In this document: positions 58,424-64,000 of the stretch, piece after piece
Layout of the letters: every line of letters starts with the position of its first letter
How positions within the stretch are numbered: the stretch's first letter is position 1
The notes under the pieces: generated by a model
Databases searched by the model: none
Told to the model about the DNA's origin: nothing
Seen by the model: the letters and a program-made list of their open reading frames with translations, nothing else
Source: Campylobacter bilis
GTDB lineage: Bacteria; Campylobacterota; Campylobacteria; Campylobacterales; Campylobacteraceae
Length of the DNA stretch: 64,000 bases
Reading direction: 5' to 3'
NCBI RefSeq assembly: GCF_016806695.1
Contig: NZ_WUED01000003.1
Span: 1-64,000 of the forward strand
Made by a program: the position numbers and the translations under genes

Positions 58424-59382
58424 TTTATAAGATTAAATTCTTTAGCTAAAATTCTATATTGTTCGGTTTGTTTTTTGACAAATTCTTCTAAATCTTTGCC
58501 ATTTTTATTAAATTCAAATAAAGATCTTTGATTTAATTGATCTTTGTATTCTTGAGTTTTTTGGAATTTTTCAAATGCATTAAGCCACCAATTATAAGCT
58601 TCGTTTGAAACTTTTGATCCCATGTAGTAGGCTCTAAGTGTGGGCTATTGTATATCATAGCCTAGTTCTTTAGCAGTTGAGATATCGGCTAAGATTCCTG
58701 GAAGTCTGTTTGGAGAAAAAATAGCTAAAACTCTAATGGTTTTTGTTTTAATTTGAGGTATGAGTTCTGCTACGCCTGCACTAATTACATCAATGTGATT
58801 GCCTAAAAGTGAGGTTAAAGCATCTCCTCCTCCTTCAAAAGCTACATAAAGTATTTTTTTTTAATCGACATTAATAGCTTTGGCAAGTAAAGCTGTTTGC
58901 ATCTAATCTTGTCCTCCTATAGAACCTCCTGCACCTATGCTAATGGAATTAGGATCTTTTTGTAAAGCACTTATTAAGTCTTTTAAGTTTTTATAAGGAG
59001 AATCTGCTTTTACAGCTATCATTCCATAATCCACACCTGCGGAGGCAAGCCATTTAACATCGTTTTCATTATATTTTCCATGTTTTCCTGTAGCTATGTT
59101 AAGTAAGGTTCCGCTTGAAAAAGCCACTACAACATTACCATCTTTAGATCTGTTATTGACCATAGTATTATAAGCTACAACGTCTACTCCACCAGGCATA
59201 TAAGTAACTCTTATAGGAGTTGAAATAATATTAGCATCAAGCATGCCTACTTGAATGAGTTTACATGTTAAATCAAATCCACCGCCAGGTTGAGCTGGGG
59301 CAATGCATTCAGGACGCTTGGGTTCTTGAGCAAAGCTTAAGATAGCAAAAGCTAAAATTGAACAAAAAATTTTTAATTTCAT
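58420..59382 (-). pseudogene. tctC: Tripartite tricarboxylate transporter binding protein TctC, three in-frame stops
   Basis: Periplasmic solute-binding protein with signal peptide (MKLKIFCSILAFAILSFA) and CIAPAQPGGGFDLT. One continuous frame of 320 codons has stops at 58903-58905 (TAG), 58861-58863 (TAA) and 58645-58647 (TAG) and no frameshift. The two TAG codons fall where the family usually has Trp, suggesting TGG to TAG changes. The rest (VAFEGGGDALTSLLGNHID, RLPGILADISTAKELGYD) is typical. Substrate class is probably a carboxylic acid such as citrate, but cannot be set. Confidence 0.88.
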
Positions 59383-59557
59383 AATAAAATCCTTTAACTT
59401 TTTAAGTTTGAAATATACTAGTATTATATATAATATTTTTTCTAAAATTTTAGCATTAAGGCAAGAGAAAACCTTAAAATTTTAAAAAAGTGTAACTTTA
59501 TTATACAAAACAAAATATATTGATGCTTTTTGTAATAATTTATATTTTTGGAAAATT

Positions 59558-60721
59558 ATGAATGTAAGTGAATTAAATTTAAAAGCTAAGGCTTTATTAG
59601 AGGCACATTTTGATAATATTGTTTTAAGTGGAGAGCTTTCAAAGATCACTATGCATGGTTCAGGGCATTGGTATTTTGATTTAAAAGATGAAAGATCAAG
59701 TATTGCTTGTGCAATGTTTAAAGGGTATAATTTAAAGCTTGATTTTAAACCTCTTGTGGGAGATTTTTTAGAGCTTATTGGAAGTGTGAGTTTATATCCT
59801 GAAAGCGGACGCTATCAATTTATTGCTACAAGTATGAAAAAAGCAGGATTAGGAGATTTAGAAGCACAGTTTTTAGCATTGAAGGAACGTTTACAAAAAG
59901 AAGGGCTTTTTGATACGTGTTTTAAAAAAAAATTGCCAAAATTTCCTAAAAAAGTGGGTATTATTACTTCAAAGACTTCAGCAGCTTTACAAGATGTATT
60001 AAAACTCATCCATCAAAAAGAATATTTTTTAGCAAAAATTTATGTTTTTGACGCTTTAACTCAAGGCAATCATGCACCCTTATCTCTTATAAAAGCTTTA
60101 CAAAAAGCTGATAATATGGCTTTAGATGTTATTATTATAGCACGTGGAGGGGGAAGTAGAGAGGATCTTTTTTGTTTTAATGATGAGAATTTAGCAAGAG
60201 AAATTTTTAAGGCTAAAACCCCTATCGTTTCAGCAATTGGACATGAAATTGATTATGTCATTAGTGATTTTGTCGCTGATTTTAGAGCCCCTACGCCTTC
60301 AGCAGCTATTGATGTTTTGTTCTATTCTAAATTGAATTTAGAACAAAATTTAGATTTATTAGAAGAGAAATTAAGACAGCTTTGGCAAAATAAAATGCAA
60401 AATTATGATAATTTACTTTTGAATTTAAATAGAATTTTTAAGGCTAATTCTTTACCAAAGATCATAGATGAAAAAATAAAACAAAGTTATAATACGGAAA
60501 AGCAACTTTATAATCTAATAATGAATAGGTTTTGTTATAATAAATTAAAATTAGAGAAATTACAAAATGCTTATTTGCAACATGAAAATTTTTTCAATAA
60601 AAGTAAAAAATTCATTTGTATTAAGAAAAATAATAAAATAGTAAGTTTAGAGGAGCTTCAAAGCGAGGATATAATTATTTTAAGTTCGCAAAACTCTCAA
60701 AAAGAAGCAAAAATTTTATAA
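59558..60721 (+). CDS. xseA: Exodeoxyribonuclease VII large subunit
   Basis: Single-strand DNA exonuclease subunit. 387 residues: N-terminal OB-fold (SGELSKITMHGSGHWYFDLKD), the catalytic domain with VGIITSKTSAALQDVL and IIIARGGGSREDLFCFND, then VSAIGHEIDYVISDFVADFRAPTPSAA, and a shortened coiled coil at the C-terminus. Slightly shorter than the usual 400-450. xseB is not in the window. Confidence 0.94.
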   Translation: MNVSELNLKAKALLEAHFDNIVLSGELSKITMHGSGHWYFDLKDERSSIACAMFKGYNLKLDFKPLVGDFLELIGSVSLYPESGRYQFIATSMKKAGLGDLEAQFLALKERLQKEGLFDTCFKKKLPKFPKKVGIITSKTSAALQDVLKLIHQKEYFLAKIYVFDALTQGNHAPLSLIKALQKADNMALDVIIIARGGGSREDLFCFNDENLAREIFKAKTPIVSAIGHEIDYVISDFVADFRAPTPSAAIDVLFYSKLNLEQNLDLLEEKLRQLWQNKMQNYDNLLLNLNRIFKANSLPKIIDEKIKQSYNTEKQLYNLIMNRFCYNKLKLEKLQNAYLQHENFFNKSKKFICIKKNNKIVSLEELQSEDIIILSSQNSQKEAKIL

Positions 60722-60730
60722 GGATAAATT

Positions 60731-61801
60731 ATGAGAAAAATTAATTTTAGTGCAGGACCATCAACCTTACCTTTAGAAATTCTAGAGCAAGCCCAAAAAG
60801 AACTTTGTGATTATCAAGGAAAAGGTTATTCTATCATGGAGATTTCGCACCGTACTAAGGTGTTTGAAGAGGTGCATTTTCAAGCACAAGAAAAAGCTAA
60901 AGAACTTTATGGTTTAGGACAAGATTATGAAGTGTTATTTTTACAAGGTGGGGCAAGCTTGCAATTTGCTATGATTCCTATGAATTTGGCTTTAAATGGG
61001 GTTTGTGAATACGCTAATACAGGGATTTGGACAAAAAAAGCGATTAAAGAAGCACAAATTTTAGGTCTTAATGTAAAGATAGCAGCAAGCAGCCAAGAAA
61101 GCAATTTTAATTTTATTCCTGATGTAAAATTTAGTGATGAGGCCGATTATGCTTATATTTGTTCTAATAATACTATTTATGGTACTCAGTATAAGCATTA
61201 TCCTAAAACTAAAGCCCCTTTAATCGTAGATGCTTCTAGTGATTTTTTCTCTCAAAAGGTGGATTTTTCAAATATTGCTTTTTTTTACGGTGGAGTGCAA
61301 AAAAATGCAGGAATTTCAGGTTTAACTTGTGCCTTTATTCGTAAAGATATGTTGCAAAGATCACAAAATAAAAAAATCCCTAGTATGTTAAATTATGCTA
61401 CTCATGCACAAAATCAGTCTTTATTTAATACACCTCCAACCTTTGCTATTTATATGTTTAACCTTGAAATGGATTGGCTTTTAAAGCAAGGAGGACTTGA
61501 AAAAATACATGAGAACAATTTGAAAAAAGCTAGTATGCTTTATGATTGTATTGATTTTAGTGAGGGTTTTTATAAAGGACATGCTCATAAAAAAGATCGA
61601 TCCTTAATGAATGTAAGTTTTAATATCAATGAGGATTTAGAACTTCTTTTTGTAAAAGAAGCTGAAGAAGCAGGAATGATAGGTCTTAAAGGACATAGGA
61701 TTTTAGGTGGGATTCGTGCAAGTATATATAATGCTTTAAGCTTGGAACAGGTTAAAACTTTATGCGAATTCATGAAAGAGTTTCAAAAAAAATACGCATA
61801 A
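60731..61801 (+). CDS. serC: Phosphoserine aminotransferase
   Basis: PLP enzyme that makes phosphoserine from 3-phosphohydroxypyruvate, and the related step of pyridoxal phosphate synthesis. 356 residues: [41 protein letters not shown] and the PLP lysine in [13 protein letters not shown]. With serB elsewhere in the window it covers the second and last serine steps. Confidence 0.95.
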   Translation: MRKINFSAGPSTLPLEILEQAQKELCDYQGKGYSIMEISHRTKVFEEVHFQAQEKAKELYGLGQDYEVLFLQGGASLQFAMIPMNLALNGVCEYANTGIWTKKAIKEAQILGLNVKIAASSQESNFNFIPDVKFSDEADYAYICSNNTIYGTQYKHYPKTKAPLIVDASSDFFSQKVDFSNIAFFYGGVQKNAGISGLTCAFIRKDMLQRSQNKKIPSMLNYATHAQNQSLFNTPPTFAIYMFNLEMDWLLKQGGLEKIHENNLKKASMLYDCIDFSEGFYKGHAHKKDRSLMNVSFNINEDLELLFVKEAEEAGMIGLKGHRILGGIRASIYNALSLEQVKTLCEFMKEFQKKYA

Positions 61802-61812
61802 TAGTTTAAAAT

Positions 61813-61833
61813 GAGAGAATTAAAAATTCTCTC
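61813..61833. terminator. Bidirectional hairpin between serC and fabH
   Basis: A perfect 9-bp inverted repeat (GAGAGAATT and AATTCTCTC, three-base loop) at the point where the two genes converge; it includes the fabH stop. Neither side has a long T-run, so termination strength is uncertain. Confidence 0.5.
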
Positions 61834-62794
61834 CAGCAAATCTTAAAAGTGCAGAACCCCAAGTAAATCCACCGCCAAAGGCATCAAGTAAGATTAAATT
61901 TCCTTTTTTAAGACGTCCTTGTTCGTAAGCATCACTCATAGCCATAGGTATGGACGCGGCTGAGGTATTGCCATATTTTTGTACAGTAATAACACATTTT
62001 TCATCGCTAAGATGGAGTTTTTCTTGAACCGCTTTAATGATGCGTAAATTGGCTTGATGAGGTATGAAAAGATCTATATTTTGAGCAGGAATTTTGTTTT
62101 TTTCTAAGATTTTTACAACATCATCGCTAAGAGTGTTTATGGCGATTTTAAAAACTTCATTACCTTTCATTTCCATAGCAAGTGTTTGACAAAAATCTGA
62201 TTTTTGAGATCTTTGAGTCATTAAAAGATCAGCATAATTTCCGTTGCTTGCTGTGTGTACATCAAGGATGTGATTGGTATCATCTAAGCTTATTACTGCA
62301 GCACCAGCACCATCCCCAAAAAGTATACAAATGCTTCTGTCATTGTAATCCATGATAGAGCTTGTTTTTTCAGCACCTATAATTAAAACATTTTTTTTAA
62401 GTCCACTTTCTACAAGGGCTTTGGCCTGTTCAAGAAGATAAATAAAACCAGAACAAGCTGCTGAAATATCAAATGCTGTGATATTTACAAGTCCTAAATT
62501 AGAGGCGATTTTGCAAGCTGTTGAAGGCATGGTAAAATAATCAGGGCTTAGTGTTGCTACAAGAATAGCGTCAATATCCTGAGGTTTTAAATTTGCTCTT
62601 TGTATGGCTTTAATAGCAGCTTTGGTGCCTAAGTCACTTGTATTTTCATTCTCACTAGCAATGCGTCTTTCTTTAATACCTGTGCGTCTAGTGATCCACT
62701 CATCAGTAGTATCGACCATTTTTTCAAGATCAGCATTGCTTAAAATTTTTTCTGGAATATAAGAAGCTATGCTTTTAATACTGGCTTTAAACAT
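61820..62794 (-). CDS. fabH: 3-oxoacyl-ACP synthase III (FabH)
   Basis: Starts fatty acid chains by joining acetyl-CoA and malonyl-ACP. 324 residues from ATG 62794; an earlier in-frame ATG at 62812 is possible but would overlap plsX further. Catalytic triad is visible: Cys in [12 protein letters not shown], His in IPHQANLRI and Asn in [10 protein letters not shown]. It overlaps plsX by 8 bases. Confidence 0.95.
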   Translation of the reverse strand: MFKASIKSIASYIPEKILSNADLEKMVDTTDEWITRRTGIKERRIASENENTSDLGTKAAIKAIQRANLKPQDIDAILVATLSPDYFTMPSTACKIASNLGLVNITAFDISAACSGFIYLLEQAKALVESGLKKNVLIIGAEKTSSIMDYNDRSICILFGDGAGAAVISLDDTNHILDVHTASNGNYADLLMTQRSQKSDFCQTLAMEMKGNEVFKIAINTLSDDVVKILEKNKIPAQNIDLFIPHQANLRIIKAVQEKLHLSDEKCVITVQKYGNTSAASIPMAMSDAYEQGRLKKGNLILLDAFGGGFTWGSALLRFAGENF

Positions 62795-63773
62795 TGTATT
62801 TTCTAAGTTCATTTTCTATAAGTTCATTAATATGAGATTGACTAAAATTAATAGCTTGAAAAATCGCGTTTTTAATAGCTTTAGCATCACTTTTTCCATG
62901 GCTTATAATAACACAGCCATTAACACCAAGCAATGGAGCCCCGCCATATTCTTTCCAATCAGTGTGTTTTTTTAATTTTTGAAAAGACGATTTCATAAAT
63001 AAAGCACCCATTTTAGAAATAAAAGATTGTTTTATTTCATCTTTTAGAAGTTGAAAAATTGCTGTTGCAACACCTTCGCAAGATTTTAAAATAGCGTTTC
63101 CAACAAAGCCATCACAAATTAAAACATCTACTTGCGCATTGAAAATATCTCTGCCTTCTGCATTGCCTATGAAATTAGGAAGTTTTTTCATAAGTTGATG
63201 GCTTTCTTTGGTGAGTTCATTGCCCTTAGATTCTTCTTCTCCATTTGAAAGCAAAGCAAGACGCGGTTTTTGAATTTGCATTATTTCTTTAGCATAAACT
63301 TCGCCCATTATAGCAAATTGAAATAAATTTTCAGCTTTACAATCTGTATTAGCACCTACATCTAAAAGTAAAGTTTTGTTTATGATATTTGGCATTAAAG
63401 TTGCAATAGCGGGACGAGAAATTCCTTTTAATCTGCCTAATTTTAGTGTAGCTAAAGACATGCTAGCCCCACTATGACCAGCTGAAACGACAGCATCTGC
63501 TTTTTTTTCTTTGAGTAGGTTGATGGCTTTATATATTGTCGTTTCTTTGTTTTTTAAAGCATCAGTGGCACTTTCATTCATTGAAAAAATTTCATTTGCT
63601 TCTTCATATTGTATGTACTGCTCTAAATTTTTTGGTATTAAAGGCTTTAAAATTTTAGAATTTCCCACTAAGATGGCGTTAAAAGGTTTTTTTTCTAATG
63701 CCTTTAAAACACCTTTTATAATGGGCTTTTCTCCAAAATCACCACCCATTGCATCAATAGCAATGTTTATCAT
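62787..63773 (-). CDS. plsX: Phosphate acyltransferase PlsX
   Basis: Turns acyl-ACP into acyl-phosphate for phospholipid synthesis by PlsY. 328 residues; the start [18 protein letters not shown], then [30 protein letters not shown] and [15 protein letters not shown] are typical. rpmF-plsX-fabH is a classic bacterial cluster. Confidence 0.95.
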   Translation of the reverse strand: MINIAIDAMGGDFGEKPIIKGVLKALEKKPFNAILVGNSKILKPLIPKNLEQYIQYEEANEIFSMNESATDALKNKETTIYKAINLLKEKKADAVVSAGHSGASMSLATLKLGRLKGISRPAIATLMPNIINKTLLLDVGANTDCKAENLFQFAIMGEVYAKEIMQIQKPRLALLSNGEEESKGNELTKESHQLMKKLPNFIGNAEGRDIFNAQVDVLICDGFVGNAILKSCEGVATAIFQLLKDEIKQSFISKMGALFMKSSFQKLKKHTDWKEYGGAPLLGVNGCVIISHGKSDAKAIKNAIFQAINFSQSHINELIENELRKYNV

Positions 63774-63778
63774 TGATT

Positions 63779-63925
63779 TTAGTATTCCTTAGTTATTGGA
63801 TTTGCACGGTGAGGTAGTTTATAACTTCCATCTTTGTCTTTTATAGGCATAGGAAGAGTAACTTTATAGTGAGTTCTACGTTTGGCTGCACGGGTTTTAC
63901 TCACTCTTCTTTTTGGTACTGCCAT
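63779..63925 (-). CDS. rpmF: 50S ribosomal protein L32
   Basis: 48-residue basic ribosomal protein from ATG 63925 with an AAGGAG site. The start [20 protein letters not shown] matches L32. The zinc-binding cysteines found in some L32 proteins are absent, so this is the zinc-free form. It ends 5 bases before plsX. Confidence 0.93.
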   Translation of the reverse strand: MAVPKRRVSKTRAAKRRTHYKVTLPMPIKDKDGSYKLPHRANPITKEY

Positions 63926-63946
63926 TTTATCTCCTTTATATAAAAT

Positions 63947-64000
63947 TTAATTATCACAATCTTTACAGTAAAAATAATCACTCAAATAAGCTTGAAGTTC
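63947..64000 (-). CDS. C-terminal end of a DUF177/YceD-like protein, cut by the window edge
   Basis: Seventeen codons and a stop are visible, reading ELQAYLSDYFYCKDCDN. In many bacteria yceD (DUF177) lies directly before rpmF, and a short cysteine-containing end agrees. Identity rests mostly on position; the rest of the gene is outside the window. Confidence 0.6.
   Translation of the reverse strand, partial: ELQAYLSDYFYCKDCDN

Noticed and set aside
58645..58905. TAG codons in tctC as recoding (read-through or special amino acid)
   Set aside because: A TAA stop is also present in the same gene, and tctB and tctA of the operon are broken too. Loss of function explains all of this more simply.
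1..64000. G or C homopolymer tracts typical of Campylobacter phase variation
   Set aside because: I found no G or C run of eight or more in the window. Only A/T runs are long, such as A9 in cdtA and the 9-T run at 58854-58862.
1..64000. CRISPR arrays, tRNA, rRNA, insertion sequences or integrase genes
   Set aside because: No regularly spaced repeats, tRNA-like foldbacks, transposase or integrase sequences were recognised. The accessory segments show no obvious mobile element at their borders.

Overview
The window is AT-rich, tightly packed DNA from a Campylobacter, almost certainly Campylobacter jejuni. The evidence is codon use, protein content and a gene order (molybdo-oxidoreductase, cytochrome, ilvE, bcp, fabZ, lpxA, clpX, mreBC, carB, tal, serB, cheW-A-V, greA, lpxB ... 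surE, mod, bio, rplY, pth, lysA, pheA, hisC, fliFGH, dxs, perR, ubiE, xseA, serC, fabH, plsX, rpmF) that matches the C. jejuni chromosome as I remember it. The number of broken genes, including a broken cytolethal distending toxin (CDT), suggests the subspecies doylei. That subspecies call is inference from memory and was not checked against a database.

Layout. 1-1033: start of a chemoreceptor gene. 1423-7879: a leftward block with a periplasmic molybdo-oxidoreductase and its cytochrome, two DUF2393-like membrane proteins, an SPFH protein and ilvE. 8099-17978: a rightward block with a tautomerase, bcp, queH, fabZ-lpxA, clpX, mreB-mreC, carB and a YrdC-like protein. 17975-25707: a leftward block with tal, serB, the chemotaxis core cheW-cheA-cheV, a metallophosphoesterase, greA and lpxB. 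25704-32684: an accessory segment holding a 51-residue ORF coupled to lpxB, a decayed type III restriction-modification pair (res before mod) and a divergent cdtA-cdtB-cdtC cluster in which only cdtC is intact. 32927-35286: surE, a frameshifted ThiF/MoeB-like gene and a CPBP membrane protease. 35292-42385: molybdate uptake (modA, Mop-like protein, modB, modC) and the biotin genes bioC, bioG, bioF, bioA and bioD. 42515-56674: a long rightward housekeeping and flagellar run. 56655-59382: a tripartite tricarboxylate transporter (tctC-tctB-tctA), broken in all three genes. 59558-64000: xseA, serC, and a leftward fabH-plsX-rpmF cluster followed by the end of a DUF177-like gene.

How the genes work together. 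The mod operon supplies molybdate for enzymes such as the Tat-exported oxidoreductase at the left end. bioC/bioG make pimeloyl-ACP, and bioF/A/D turn it into dethiobiotin. fabZ, lpxA and lpxB, and separately plsX and fabH, supply fatty acids, lipid A and phospholipid. cheW/A/V form the chemotaxis signalling core and fliF/G/H the flagellar base and export parts.

The core genes look intact. Eight genes are broken by frameshifts or in-frame stops: res, mod, cdtA, cdtB, the ThiF-like gene, tctA, tctB and tctC. Nearly all of them sit in segments that differ from the reference gene order. The most interesting segment is the CDT cluster. It sits between lpxB and surE rather than at the usual C. jejuni cdt position, its sequence is clearly different from the common C. 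jejuni CDT, and the cdtA signal peptide is split by a 9-A tract.
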